NCBI RefSeq assembly: GCF_036127095.1
Contig: NZ_CP108007.1
Location: 186,001 to 250,000, forward strand
DNA: 64,000 nucleotides
Source: Streptomyces sp. NBC_00335
GTDB taxonomy: Bacteria > Actinomycetota > Actinomycetes > Streptomycetales > Streptomycetaceae
Direction: 5' to 3'
The first letter of the stretch is position 1; each line of letters opens with the position of its first letter. The notes below the pieces were generated by a model. It ran no database searches, was not told the origin of the DNA, and saw only the letters and a program-made list of their open reading frames with translations. The position numbers and the translations under genes are program-made. Shown in pieces: positions 16,355 through 24,215 of this stretch.

Positions 16355-16822
16355 ATGGCCATGGAGCACGAGTTCATCCTGCCCGGTGCGGACCTTCCGG
16401 CGCCCGACGCCGACCTGCGCAAGAAGCGCGAGGCGGTCATCCTGGAGCACACGGTCGCCGAGATCGCCTGGGACATCGACGGTGTGCTCGCCACGTTCCC
16501 GCGCGGTGGCATCTACCGCATCCAGGCCTTCGAGGAGGGCCCGCTGATCGGCGCGGAAGCCATCAAGAAGGGCTACTTCGCCGAGCTCCAGGCCGCCTTC
16601 CCCAACCTGGAGCACGAGCTGCACCACGTGCACCACACCCCCACCGCGGTGATCCTCGAAGCGCAGGCGCGCGGCAAGCAGGAGGCGGACTGGCGGGGCA
16701 TACCCAACCTCGGCAAGTCCATCGACGCCCCGGTCGCCGTCTTCTTCCACTTCGACGGCGACGTGCTGATCGACGAGACCCTCTACTTCGACATCGCCAC
16801 CTTCCAGCGCCAGCTCGGCTGA
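16355..16822 (+). CDS. SnoaL-like ester-cyclase-family protein
   Basis: This 155-residue SnoaL/NTF2-fold protein (AIKKGYFAELQAAFPNLEHELHHVHH, VAVFFHFDGDVLIDETLYFD) has a GGAGGA ribosome site 7 bp before ATG 16355. SnoaL-family proteins catalyse aldol cyclisations, hydrations or hydroxylations in polyketide pathways. It stands alone between the cupin gene and the exporter, with about 130 bp of upstream DNA able to hold its own promoter, and is followed by a strong terminator. It is one of three SnoaL-type proteins in the window (also 9066 and 23664), which are only distantly similar to each other. The specific role is unknown. Confidence 0.8.
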   Translation: MAMEHEFILPGADLPAPDADLRKKREAVILEHTVAEIAWDIDGVLATFPRGGIYRIQAFEEGPLIGAEAIKKGYFAELQAAFPNLEHELHHVHHTPTAVILEAQARGKQEADWRGIPNLGKSIDAPVAVFFHFDGDVLIDETLYFDIATFQRQLG

Positions 16823-16845
16823 CCCGGTACCCCCTTCGCGCTGAT

Positions 16846-16881
16846 GCGGGGCCCCGTGCCGACACCGGTGCGGGGCCCCGC
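16846..16881 (+). terminator. Stem-loop terminator after the SnoaL gene
   Basis: Arms GCGGGGCCCCG (16846-16856) and CGGGGCCCCGC (16871-16881) form an 11-bp perfect stem 24 bp after the stop codon, separating this unit from the exporter promoter. Confidence 0.75.
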
Positions 16882-16905
16882 AGCGTTGAGCGGGCCCGAC
16901 CGGAA

Positions 16906-16922
16906 CTCAAGTTGAACTTGAG
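16906..16922. promoter_or_regulatory. MerR/SoxR-like palindromic operator of the exporter
   Basis: CTCAAGTT-G-AACTTGAG is an exact inverted repeat with a one-base centre, 65 bp before the exporter ATG, flanked by GGAA and TTCC. CTCAAG/CTTGAG half-sites are characteristic of SoxR/MerR-family operators, which sit between unusually spaced -35 and -10 elements. No MerR-family gene is in this window, so the regulator would be encoded elsewhere. It is likely a sensor of the product or of oxidative stress that induces export. Confidence 0.65.
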
Positions 16923-16986
16923 GTTCCGTCCGTAGCGTCATGAGCGCCGGCTCGGCATGTGTCACCCTCCAGAAAGGAAGCTCTGA

Positions 16987-18486
16987 ATGAGCGCCGTCAA
17001 CTCCCCAGCCTCGGGCGGTGGAACCAAGAAGGTGGCCTTATGGGCCATCCTCACCACCAGTGTCGCCTCCTTCATGGCGGGGCTCGATCAGCTAGTGATC
17101 ATCACGGCGCTGCCGACCATCAAGGACAAACTCGGCGGCAGCCTCTCTGATCTGGAATGGACGGTCAACGCCTACACGCTGTCCTTCGCGGTGCTGATGA
17201 TGTTCGGCGCCGCACTGGGTGACCGCTTCGGCCGGCGCAAGGTCTTCGTCCTCGGCCTGCTGCTGTTCACGGCCGCCTCGGCCGCCGGGGCGCTCGCCCC
17301 GGGCATCAACGAACTGATCGCGGCGCGCGCCGTCCAGGGCGCGGGCGCGGCGATGATCATGCCGCTGTCGGTGACCCTGCTGACCGCCGCCGTACCCGCG
17401 GAGAAGCGCGGCGCGGCCCTCGGCATCTGGGGCGCCGTCAACGGACTCTCGGTCGCCGCCGGCCCGCTCGTCGGCGGAGCCATCGTCGAGCACCTCTCCT
17501 GGCAGTGGATCTTCTGGCTGAACGTCCCGATCGGTCTGATCCTCGCGCCGGTCTCGCTGCGCATGCTGGCGGAGAGCAAGATCTCCGGCTCCCGCCTCGA
17601 CGTCGTCGGCACCGTCCTGGGCGGCATCGGCCTGTTCGGCATCGTCCTCGGCATCGTCAAGGGCAACATCGACGGCTGGACCTCGCCGCTGGTGCTCGGC
17701 TCACTGATCGGCGGAGCCGTCGTCATGGTCCTGTTCGTCCTCTGGGAGAACCACACCGAGCACCCGATGGTGCCGATGCGGCTGTTCCGGATCAAGGCGT
17801 TCACCGCGATCAACCTGGCCGGCACCCTGATGTCGGTCGGCATGTTCGGCGCGATCTTCCTGATGACCCAGTTCTTCCAGAGCATCCAGGGCTACAGCGC
17901 CATGGAGACCGGCGTCCGGCTGCTCGCCTGGACCGCCATGCCCATGGTCGTCGCCCCGCTCGGCGGCCTGGTCTCCGACCGCATCGGCGGCAAGCCGGTG
18001 GTCACCCTCGGCCTCGCGATGATGACGGTCGGCATGGTCTGGTGGGCCTTCGTCCTCGACCCGGGCGTCTCCTACGTCGCCCAGCTGCCCTCCCTGATGA
18101 TCTGTGGCGCGGGCATGGCCCTGTTCTACGCGCCGCTGATGAACCTGACGATGGCTTCGGTCAAGGAGCACGAGCAGGGCATCGCCTCGGGCGTCACCGC
18201 CGCCACCCGTGAGGTCGGCGCGGCGCTCGGTGTGGCCCTGCTGGCCTCGATCTTCAGCGCCAACGGCGGGTACGCCTCGGCCCAGAACTTCGTCGACGGC
18301 CTCGTCCCCGCCATGTGGGTCGGCGCCGCGGCCGTGGCCGCCGCCACCGTGTCCATGCTGATCGCCCCGGGCCGCAAGGCGGCCGGCCCGCCGGTGGCCC
18401 AGTCCGGGTCCCCGTCCCAGTCCGGGTCCCAGACAGAGGCGCCGTCCGAGCCGAAGTCCGCTCCCGAGCCGGCCGCGGTGCGCTGA
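16987..18486 (+). CDS. MFS multidrug exporter (DHA2/EmrB-QacA type)
   Basis: This 499-residue integral membrane protein has about 14 hydrophobic segments and the DHA2 signatures LDQLVIITALPTI near the N-terminus, GDRFGRRK after the second segment, and GAVNGLSVAAGPLVGG. Such antiporters export drugs using the proton gradient, so it is the likely self-resistance or export pump for the cluster product. Codon 18 (17038-17040) is TTA, the only TTA I found in a gene of the window. In Streptomyces TTA needs the bldA tRNA, which ties expression to development. The C-terminal tail is a low-complexity Ser/Pro/Glu region. A SoxR-like operator lies upstream and a terminator follows. Confidence 0.95.
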   Translation: MSAVNSPASGGGTKKVALWAILTTSVASFMAGLDQLVIITALPTIKDKLGGSLSDLEWTVNAYTLSFAVLMMFGAALGDRFGRRKVFVLGLLLFTAASAAGALAPGINELIAARAVQGAGAAMIMPLSVTLLTAAVPAEKRGAALGIWGAVNGLSVAAGPLVGGAIVEHLSWQWIFWLNVPIGLILAPVSLRMLAESKISGSRLDVVGTVLGGIGLFGIVLGIVKGNIDGWTSPLVLGSLIGGAVVMVLFVLWENHTEHPMVPMRLFRIKAFTAINLAGTLMSVGMFGAIFLMTQFFQSIQGYSAMETGVRLLAWTAMPMVVAPLGGLVSDRIGGKPVVTLGLAMMTVGMVWWAFVLDPGVSYVAQLPSLMICGAGMALFYAPLMNLTMASVKEHEQGIASGVTAATREVGAALGVALLASIFSANGGYASAQNFVDGLVPAMWVGAAAVAAATVSMLIAPGRKAAGPPVAQSGSPSQSGSQTEAPSEPKSAPEPAAVR

Positions 18487-18510
18487 GGCCGCAGCCCCGT
18501 ACGGACACCG

Positions 18511-18540
18511 ACGGCCTCCGCGCCCGCGCGCGGAGGCCGT
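18511..18540 (+). terminator. 12-bp stem terminator after the exporter
   Basis: ACGGCCTCCGCG (18511-18522) and CGCGGAGGCCGT (18529-18540) are exact reverse complements with a 6-base loop, 24 bp after the exporter stop codon. Confidence 0.75.
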
Positions 18541-18652
18541 CGCCATGTCCGCTCCGGCCCGCTCCAGCCCGTTCCGAGCGGTGCCGGAGCCGGCCGTCGC
18601 AGACTCTGACCCGGCCCGCAGTCCACGACTCACGACAACGAACCGAGGAATC

Positions 18653-19267
18653 ATGCCCATTGAGGAGATGAAGATCCAGGACGCCTTCCGGATCACGCCG
18701 TCGCCACTGGCGGACAACCGGGGCAGGTTCTTCGAGGCCTGGCGCATCGGCGAACTGACCGAGCTGACCGGCCAGCCGTTCACCGTCCGGCAGGTCAACT
18801 TCTCGGTCTCCCGGCGCAATACGCTCCGCGGGATCCACGGCACGACGCTGCCGCCCGGCCAGGCGAAGCTGGTGACCTGCGTACGGGGCGCCGCCCTGGA
18901 CGTGGTCGTGGACCTCAGGGTCGGCTCGCCCACCTTCGGGATGTTCGACACCACCCTTCAGGAGGCCGACTCGGGCATCGGCGTCTACCTCGCGGACGGC
19001 CTCGGGCACGCGTTCCTCGCCCTCACCGAGGACACCTGCATGAACTACCTCTGCTCCGAGGAGTACGTGCCCGGCACGATGGTGGACATCCAGGCGCTCG
19101 ACCCGGAGATCGGCATACCGTGGAACGGCTCGGAGCCGTACATCAGGTCCGAGAAGGACGCCGCCGCGCCGGGCCTCTCGCAGGCCGTCGCCCTCGGACT
19201 GCTCCCGACCTACCAGCAGGCCGTGGCCTCCTACGGGGACGCCCACGCGAACCGCCCCGCCCGCTGA
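18653..19267 (+). CDS. dTDP-4-keto-6-deoxyhexose 3,5- (or 5-) epimerase
   Basis: This 204-residue RmlC-family cupin epimerase has NRGRFFEAWR, the catalytic H62 in LRGIHG, VTCVRGAALDVVVDLR and YLADGLGHAFLAL. The family epimerises C3 and/or C5 of dTDP-4-keto-6-deoxyglucose derivatives, converting D- to L-sugars. In deoxysugar clusters with a 2,3-dehydratase the homologue (EvaD-like) usually acts on C5 or C3 of the 2-deoxy intermediate. ATG 18653 has a GAGGA site; a longer in-frame start at 18545 would add a non-conserved Ser/Pro-rich stretch. It lies convergent to rmlB, with little space for a terminator. Confidence 0.9.
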   Translation: MPIEEMKIQDAFRITPSPLADNRGRFFEAWRIGELTELTGQPFTVRQVNFSVSRRNTLRGIHGTTLPPGQAKLVTCVRGAALDVVVDLRVGSPTFGMFDTTLQEADSGIGVYLADGLGHAFLALTEDTCMNYLCSEEYVPGTMVDIQALDPEIGIPWNGSEPYIRSEKDAAAPGLSQAVALGLLPTYQQAVASYGDAHANRPAR

Positions 19268-19338
19268 TCCGGACGCACGGGAACGCGGCGGGCGATGTGC
19301 GTGCCCGCCGCGTCTTCGTGTGCCCGCCGCCCGTCCGG

Positions 19339-20334
19339 TCAGGACAGGGCGGCCCGCTCCTGCAGCGGTTCCCACCAGGCGCGGTTGTCCCGGTACCAGG
19401 CGAAGGTCTCCGCGAGCCCCTCGGCGAAGTCCCTGCGCGGCCGGTAGCCCAGTTCGGCCGAGATCTTCGAGCAGTCCACCGAGTAGCGCAGGTCGTGCCC
19501 CAGCCGGTCTTCCACGTGCTCGACGCTGTCCCAGCCGGCGCCGGCCAGGTCCAGGAGCAGCGTGGTCAGCTCCTTGTTGCTCAGCTCCGTGCCGCCGCCG
19601 ATGTTGTACACCTCGCCCGGCCGGCCGCCGGTGCGCACCAGTTCCAGGCCCTGGACGTGGTCGTCGATGTGCAGCCAGTCCCGGACGTTGAGCCCCTCCC
19701 CGTACAGCGGGACGCTCAGCCCGTCGAGGAGCCGGGTGGCGAACAGCGGGATGACCTTCTCGGGGAAGTGGTGGTGCCCGTAGTTGTTCGAGCAGCGCGT
19801 GACCCGCACGTCCAGGCCGTGCGTGCGGTGGTAGGACAGGGCGATGAGGTCGGAGGAGGCCTTGGAGGCCGCGTACGGGGAGTTGGGCTTCAGCGGGTCG
19901 GTCTCCGGCCAGGAGCCCTCGGACACCGAGCCGTACACCTCGTCCGTGGAGACGTGCAGGAAGCGGGCGCTGCCGCCCGGGCGGCGCAGCGCCGCGTCCA
20001 GCAGGGTCTGGGTGCCCAGGACGTTCGTGGTGATGAACTCGCCGGCGCCGAGGATGGAGCGGTCCACGTGGGACTCCGCCGCGAAGTGCACGACCTGGTC
20101 GTGGCCGGCGACCAGCTCCCGCACCAGCTCCGCGTCGCAGATGTCGCCCCGCACGAAGCGGAAGCCGGGGTGCCCGCGGACCGGGTCGAGGTTGGCGGGG
20201 TTGCCCGCGTAGGTGAGCTTGTCCAGCACCGTGATCTCCACGTCGCCCGGCCCCTGGGGGCCCAGCAGGGTGCGGACGTAGTGGGAGCCGATGAACCCGG
20301 CTCCGCCGGTCACCAGGATGCGTGTCGTGGTCAT
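19339..20334 (-). CDS. rmlB: dTDP-glucose 4,6-dehydratase
   Basis: This 331-residue extended SDR makes dTDP-4-keto-6-deoxyglucose, the common precursor of 6-deoxysugars. It has the NAD motif TGGAGFIGS (residues 9-17), the T130-D131-E132 triad (STDEVYG), Y154 and K158 (YAASK) and NNYGHHHFPEKVIP. The sequence is complete and canonical. The ribosome site AAAGGA is preserved, but a TnpB-type insertion sequence begins within about 15 bp of it, separating the gene from rmlA. Transcription therefore has to come through or from the insertion. Confidence 0.96.
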   Translation of the reverse strand: MTTTRILVTGGAGFIGSHYVRTLLGPQGPGDVEITVLDKLTYAGNPANLDPVRGHPGFRFVRGDICDAELVRELVAGHDQVVHFAAESHVDRSILGAGEFITTNVLGTQTLLDAALRRPGGSARFLHVSTDEVYGSVSEGSWPETDPLKPNSPYAASKASSDLIALSYHRTHGLDVRVTRCSNNYGHHHFPEKVIPLFATRLLDGLSVPLYGEGLNVRDWLHIDDHVQGLELVRTGGRPGEVYNIGGGTELSNKELTTLLLDLAGAGWDSVEHVEDRLGHDLRYSVDCSKISAELGYRPRRDFAEGLAETFAWYRDNRAWWEPLQERAALS

Positions 20335-20483
20335 CAGGTTCCTTTCGTGGATACCCCCGGCTTTGGCCGCGGGAGGAAACGAAACCCCTGCGGAGCAGGG
20401 TATTGGGCTGCGATTCGCCGTCAGGGCGGATCGCAGTGATCTGACCCGCAGGTTTGGGTTCTCACTGATAGCCCCGCTAGTTT

Positions 20484-21686
20484 GTGAGCGTGACCGTGGG
20501 CCATGTGAAGCGGGCGTTCAAGTACCGCTTCCATCCGACCGATGCGCAGGCAGCCGAGCTGTCGCGCACGTTCGGGTGCGTGCGGAAGGTCTACAACCTG
20601 GCGCTCGAAGCCCGCACTTGGTCGTGGGCGCGGCAGGAGCGGGTCAACTACAACCAGACCTCGGCGATGCTGACGGTGTGGAAGAAGACCGAGGAACTGG
20701 CCTATCTGTCCGAGGTCTCCTCGGTCCCCCTCCAGCAGGCGCTTCGGCACTTGCAGGTGGCGTTCACCCACTTCTTCGGCAAGCGGGCAAAGTACCCGCG
20801 CTTCAAGAGCCGTAAAAAGTCCCGCAGGTCCGCCGAATACACCACCAGCGCGTTCCGCTACCGGGACGGGAAGCTGACCTTGGCGAAGCTGTCCGAACCG
20901 CTGGACATCGTGTGGTCTCGGGCGTTGCCGGAGGGCGTGAGCCCGTCGACGGTGACCGTGTCGCAGGACGCGGCCGGCCGGTGGTTCGTCTCGATGCTGT
21001 GCGACGACCCGAGCGTGAAGCCACTGCCCGTCACGGATGCGGCGGTCGGGATCGACGTCGGCCTAAATCACCTTCTCACCCTGTCCACCGGGGAGAAGAT
21101 CGCCAACCCGAGGCATGAGCGCCGCGACCGCGCCGCGCTGGCCAAGGCTCAGAGCCGCCTGTCGAAGAAGGCCAAGGGCGACGGTGCGAACCGGGCCAAA
21201 GCCCGCAGGAAGGTCGCGAAGATCCATGCTCGGATCACCGACCGGCGCAGAGACAACTTGCACAAGCTGACCACTCGACTCGTGCGTGAGAACCAAACGC
21301 TCGTGATCGAGGACCTGACCGTGCGCAACATGGTCAAAAACCGGAGCCTGGCCCGTGCTATCAGCGATGCGGCGTGGTCGGAGTTCCGGAGCATGCTGGA
21401 GTACAAGGCGCAGTGGTACGGCCGTGAGGTGATCGCGGTCGACCGCTGGTTCCCGTCCTCCAAGCTGTGCTCGAACTGCGGCACTCTCGCCGAGAGGATG
21501 CCTCTCAACGTCCGTGAGTGGACGTGCGACTGCGGCGCCACCCACGATCGTGACGTGAACGCAGCGAAGAACCTTCTGGCCGCCGGACTGGCGGTTACAG
21601 CCTGTGGAGCTGGTGTAAGACCTCAACGGAGAACTCCGGGCGGGCAGTCGGCGGCGAAGCAGGAAACCCCACGGCGCGAGCCGTAG
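20484..21686 (+). CDS. tnpB: TnpB RNA-guided nuclease/transposon-associated protein
   Basis: This 400-residue TnpB has RuvC-like acidic residues D191 (GIDVGLN), E276 (VIEDL) and D355/D357 (THDRDVNAAKN), with a zinc ribbon C329-x2-C332 and C348-x-C350. TnpB proteins are RNA-guided DNA nucleases (ancestors of Cas12) that help their element persist at the donor site. All catalytic positions are present, so this copy could be active. Several GTG starts (20484, 20490, 20496) are possible. Composition is less extreme than the surrounding genes, fitting a mobile origin. Confidence 0.92.
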   Translation: MSVTVGHVKRAFKYRFHPTDAQAAELSRTFGCVRKVYNLALEARTWSWARQERVNYNQTSAMLTVWKKTEELAYLSEVSSVPLQQALRHLQVAFTHFFGKRAKYPRFKSRKKSRRSAEYTTSAFRYRDGKLTLAKLSEPLDIVWSRALPEGVSPSTVTVSQDAAGRWFVSMLCDDPSVKPLPVTDAAVGIDVGLNHLLTLSTGEKIANPRHERRDRAALAKAQSRLSKKAKGDGANRAKARRKVAKIHARITDRRRDNLHKLTTRLVRENQTLVIEDLTVRNMVKNRSLARAISDAAWSEFRSMLEYKAQWYGREVIAVDRWFPSSKLCSNCGTLAERMPLNVREWTCDCGATHDRDVNAAKNLLAAGLAVTACGAGVRPQRRTPGGQSAAKQETPRREP

Positions 21687-21717
21687 GAATCCCCCTCCTT
21701 CAGGAGGGGGAAAAGTC
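21600..21717 (+). ncRNA. Candidate omega/reRNA at the 3' end of tnpB
   Basis: In related elements the guide RNA of TnpB is read from the 3' end of the gene through the right end of the element, its guide segment being the flanking DNA. Here that region contains the GGAATCCCCCTCC-type terminal hairpin. The guide would begin just past about 21715, that is, within the rmlA 3' end. This is inferred from element architecture only. Confidence 0.35.
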
Positions 21718-22783
21718 AAGAGGATATCTGCACCTTGCTGTGGTCTCCGAGGACGAGCCGGTGGGCGGCGGGCACCGGCGGGGCGGGGGTCACCTCCGCG
21801 TGGCGTCCGATGATCGAGGCCTCCACGCGGCTGACGCCGCGCACCGAGGCCCCGTCCAGGACGATGGAGAACTCGATCTCGCTGTCGACGATCCGGCAGT
21901 CGCGGGAGATGGACGTGAACGGGCCGATGTAGGAGCCCGAGACCACCGCGCCCTGCCCGATCACCACGGGACCCACGATGCGCGATCCGCTCACCCGGGC
22001 GCCCTCGTCGATCTGGACCCGCCCGATGATCTCGCTCTCCTCGTCGACCTCGCCGCGGGTGTGCGGTTCGGCGAGTTCGAGGACGGAGCGGTTGACCTCC
22101 AGCATGTCGGCGACGTTCCCGGTGTCCTTCCAGTAGCCGGAGATCGTCGTGGAGCGGACGTCCTCGTGTGCGTCGATCAGCCACTGCAGCGCGTGGGTGA
22201 TCTCCAGCTCGCCGCGCCAGGAGGGCTCGATGGCGCGTACGGCCCGGTGGACGGCGCCGGTGAACAGGTAGACGCCGACGAGGGCGAGATTGCTCTTGGG
22301 GAACTCCGGCTTCTCCTCCAGGCCCACCACCCGGCCGTCGGGGCCCAGTTCGGCCACCCCGAAGGCCTTCGGGTCCGAGACCTCGGTGAGCAGGATCTGC
22401 GCGGCCGGCCGTTCCGCCTGGAAGGCCTCGACGAGGTCGCGGATGCCGCCGACGATGAAGTTGTCCCCGAGGTACATGACGAAGTCGTCGTCGGCGAGGA
22501 AGTCACGGGCGATCACCACGGCATGGGCCAGGCCGAGGGGCGCCGACTGCGGGATATAGGTGACCTGGAGCCCGAACTTCGACCCGTCGCCGACGGCTTC
22601 CCTGATCTCCTCGGCGGTGTCCCCGACAATGATCCCGACCTCGGTGATGCCGGCGTCGGCTATCGCCTCCAGGCCGTAGAAGAGCACCGGCTTGTTGGCC
22701 ACGGGAACGAGCTGCTTGGCGGACGTGTGGGTGAGGGGGCGCAGGCGGGTTCCGGCCCCGCCGGAGAGCACGAGAGCTTTCAT
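21716..22783 (-). CDS. rmlA: Glucose-1-phosphate thymidylyltransferase
   Basis: This 355-residue nucleotidyltransferase makes dTDP-glucose, the first step of the sugar branch. It has LSGGAGTRLRPLT (7-19), YLGDNFI, the EEKP motif (VVGLEEKPEFPKSN) and a C-terminal left-handed beta-helix tail (EIIGRVQIDEGARVSGSRIVG), as in the long RmlA/StrD group of antibiotic clusters. The stop codon (21716-21718) lies inside the right-end sequence of the insertion element, so the last one to few residues may be altered by the insertion. The core enzyme is intact. It diverges from the reductase gene at 22917. Confidence 0.95.
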   Translation of the reverse strand: MKALVLSGGAGTRLRPLTHTSAKQLVPVANKPVLFYGLEAIADAGITEVGIIVGDTAEEIREAVGDGSKFGLQVTYIPQSAPLGLAHAVVIARDFLADDDFVMYLGDNFIVGGIRDLVEAFQAERPAAQILLTEVSDPKAFGVAELGPDGRVVGLEEKPEFPKSNLALVGVYLFTGAVHRAVRAIEPSWRGELEITHALQWLIDAHEDVRSTTISGYWKDTGNVADMLEVNRSVLELAEPHTRGEVDEESEIIGRVQIDEGARVSGSRIVGPVVIGQGAVVSGSYIGPFTSISRDCRIVDSEIEFSIVLDGASVRGVSRVEASIIGRHAEVTPAPPVPAAHRLVLGDHSKVQISS

Positions 22784-22916
22784 GGCACCGAAGGCTAGGA
22801 GCGGGCACTTGAGCCGGGGTGGGGGACCGCCCGTGCAGGTCTCCCGCGCGGGCGCCGATGAGTTTTCCCGGTCCGGCAGGTCTCACCATCGTCGACCGAC
22901 ACCACAGGAGGAACAC

Positions 22917-23561
22917 GTGGCCCAGCTGCTGAGAGTCCAGAACTTCAATGTCTCAAGTGACGGGATCGGTGCCGGCGAGGACCAGACCCTCGAAAGGCCG
23001 TTCGGGCACGTCGATCCCGAGAGACTGTTCTCCTGGGCCGGCGCCACGGCGAGCTGGCCCATGCGCACCGAGCCCGGGGGCAGCCGGGGCCTCGACGACT
23101 ACCTGACGCGGGACTACGCCCGCAACATCGGCGCCGAGATCATGGGCCGCAACAAGTTCGGGCCCCAGCGCGGGCCCTGGCTCGACCACACGTGGCAGGG
23201 CTGGTGGGGCGACGAGCCCCCGTTCCACACCCCGGTGTTCGTCCTGACCCACCACGAGCGTCCTTCGCTCACGCTGTCCGACACCACGTTCCACTTCGTC
23301 GACGCCGACCCCGCCACGGTCCTACGCCGGGCCCGGGAGGCGGCGCAGGGCAAGGACGTCCGGCTCGGCGGCGGGGCCACCACCATCCGGCAGTTCCTCG
23401 ACGCCGACCTCGTCGACACCCTGCACGTGACGGTCTCACCGGTGAAGCTCGGGTCCGGAGTCCGGCTGTGGGAATCCCCCGACGAACTGCTCGACCGGTT
23501 CCACCTGGACGTCGTTCCCAGCCCGAGCGGGGTGACCCACCACCTCTTCTGGCGCAGATGA
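22917..23561 (+). CDS. Dihydrofolate reductase/RibD C-terminal family protein
   Basis: This 214-residue protein has the RibD_C/DHFR-like fold pattern (NIGAEIMGRNKFGPQRGPW, PVFVLTHHERP, KDVRLGGGATTIRQFLDADLVDTLHVTVSPVKLGSG). Such proteins are common stand-alone NADPH reductases of unknown substrate in actinobacteria. The GTG at 22917 follows a strong AGGAGGA site. It is read divergently from rmlA. I see no direct link to the sugar or polyketide pathway; it may be an accessory gene. Confidence 0.85.
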   Translation: MAQLLRVQNFNVSSDGIGAGEDQTLERPFGHVDPERLFSWAGATASWPMRTEPGGSRGLDDYLTRDYARNIGAEIMGRNKFGPQRGPWLDHTWQGWWGDEPPFHTPVFVLTHHERPSLTLSDTTFHFVDADPATVLRRAREAAQGKDVRLGGGATTIRQFLDADLVDTLHVTVSPVKLGSGVRLWESPDELLDRFHLDVVPSPSGVTHHLFWRR

Positions 23562-23663
23562 CCGCCTAGGGGGTGTCTTGGGCCAGGCGTCCTCCAGAAC
23601 GGCTCGACCGGGGTTGAGGATCCTCGGACCACCGACGCCAGAGCCCGAGAGAGGCACACCGAT

Positions 23664-24083
23664 ATGTCTGACAACCACCGCGAACTCATCCAGCGCTTCG
23701 TGGACATGATCAACAGTCACGACGTGAGCACGATGGCCGAGCACACCGCTCCCGGACACATCGACCACAACCCGATCGTCGCGGACGGCATCGAGGCCAA
23801 CACGGCCTTCTTCCAGCAGATCTTCGACGCCTTCCCGGACGTCAAGATCCTCGTGCACGACCTGATCGTGGCAGACGACCGGATCGTCGGCCGCTTCGAG
23901 TACTCGGGCACCCACCAGGGCGTCTTCTTCGGCATACCGGCCACCGGCCGCACCCTGACCTTCCAGACGATCGACATCTGGCGCGTCGAGGACGGCCTGC
24001 TGGCCGAGCACTGGGACCAGCTCGACGTGGCGGGGATGTTCCACCAGCTCGGCGCCGACTTCTACGCGGGCCAGGGGGAGTAG
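23664..24083 (+). CDS. SnoaL-like protein (ester cyclase family)
   Basis: This 139-residue single-domain NTF2/SnoaL-fold protein has FVDMINSHDVSTM, GHIDHNPI, TAFFQQIFDAFPDVKI, FFGIPATGRTLTFQTIDIWRVEDG and AEHWDQLD. This is the same general pattern as residues 15-140 of the protein at 9066. Members are ubiquitous in Streptomyces and the reaction cannot be deduced. It follows the RibD-like gene by about 100 bp and is followed by a large bidirectional hairpin. Confidence 0.82.
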   Translation: MSDNHRELIQRFVDMINSHDVSTMAEHTAPGHIDHNPIVADGIEANTAFFQQIFDAFPDVKILVHDLIVADDRIVGRFEYSGTHQGVFFGIPATGRTLTFQTIDIWRVEDGLLAEHWDQLDVAGMFHQLGADFYAGQGE

Positions 24084-24100
24084 CGCCCCCCAGGCAGGTG

Positions 24101-24160
24101 ACGGGCCGATGGGCCGGTGTACGCGGTGGAGCTCACCGCGCGCACCGGCCCATCGGCCGT
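24101..24160. terminator. Long bidirectional hairpin between convergent genes
   Basis: ACGGGCCGATGGGCCGGTG (24101-24119) pairs with CACCGGCCCATCGGCCGT (24143-24160) with one extra base. It lies between the + strand SnoaL gene and the - strand sugar ketoreductase and would stop transcription from both sides. Confidence 0.75.
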
Positions 24161-24163
24161 CCT

Positions 24164-24215
24164 GTCGTCCCGTCGTCCTGACGTCCCGCCGTCCCGCCGT
24201 CCCGTCGTCCCGCCG
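24164..24215. repeat. Imperfect CGTCGTCC/CGCCGTCC tandem repeat
   Basis: About six to seven imperfect 8-bp copies lie between the hairpin and the end of the ketoreductase gene. They appear to be a low-complexity slippage product; no function is apparent. Confidence 0.6.

Larger units (their letters stand above)
20345..21717 (+). mobile_element. IS200/IS605-superfamily (IS1341-type, tnpB-only) insertion
   Basis: A single tnpB gene is flanked by subterminal hairpins instead of inverted repeats. The left side has an imperfect hairpin near 20352-20372 and two more at 20385-20400 and 20408-20436. The right side has CCCCCTCC-TTCA-GGAGGGGG at about 21690-21710, typical of these right ends. No tnpA is present, so it could move only with a transposase supplied in trans. 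It lies between the minus-strand rmlA and rmlB genes, which normally adjoin, its right end touching the rmlA stop codon. The exact borders are estimated from the hairpins and the two rml genes. Confidence 0.8.

Noticed and set aside
24164..24215. Short repeats as a CRISPR array
   Set aside because: The units are about 8 bp, contiguous and without spacers; this is low-complexity sequence.
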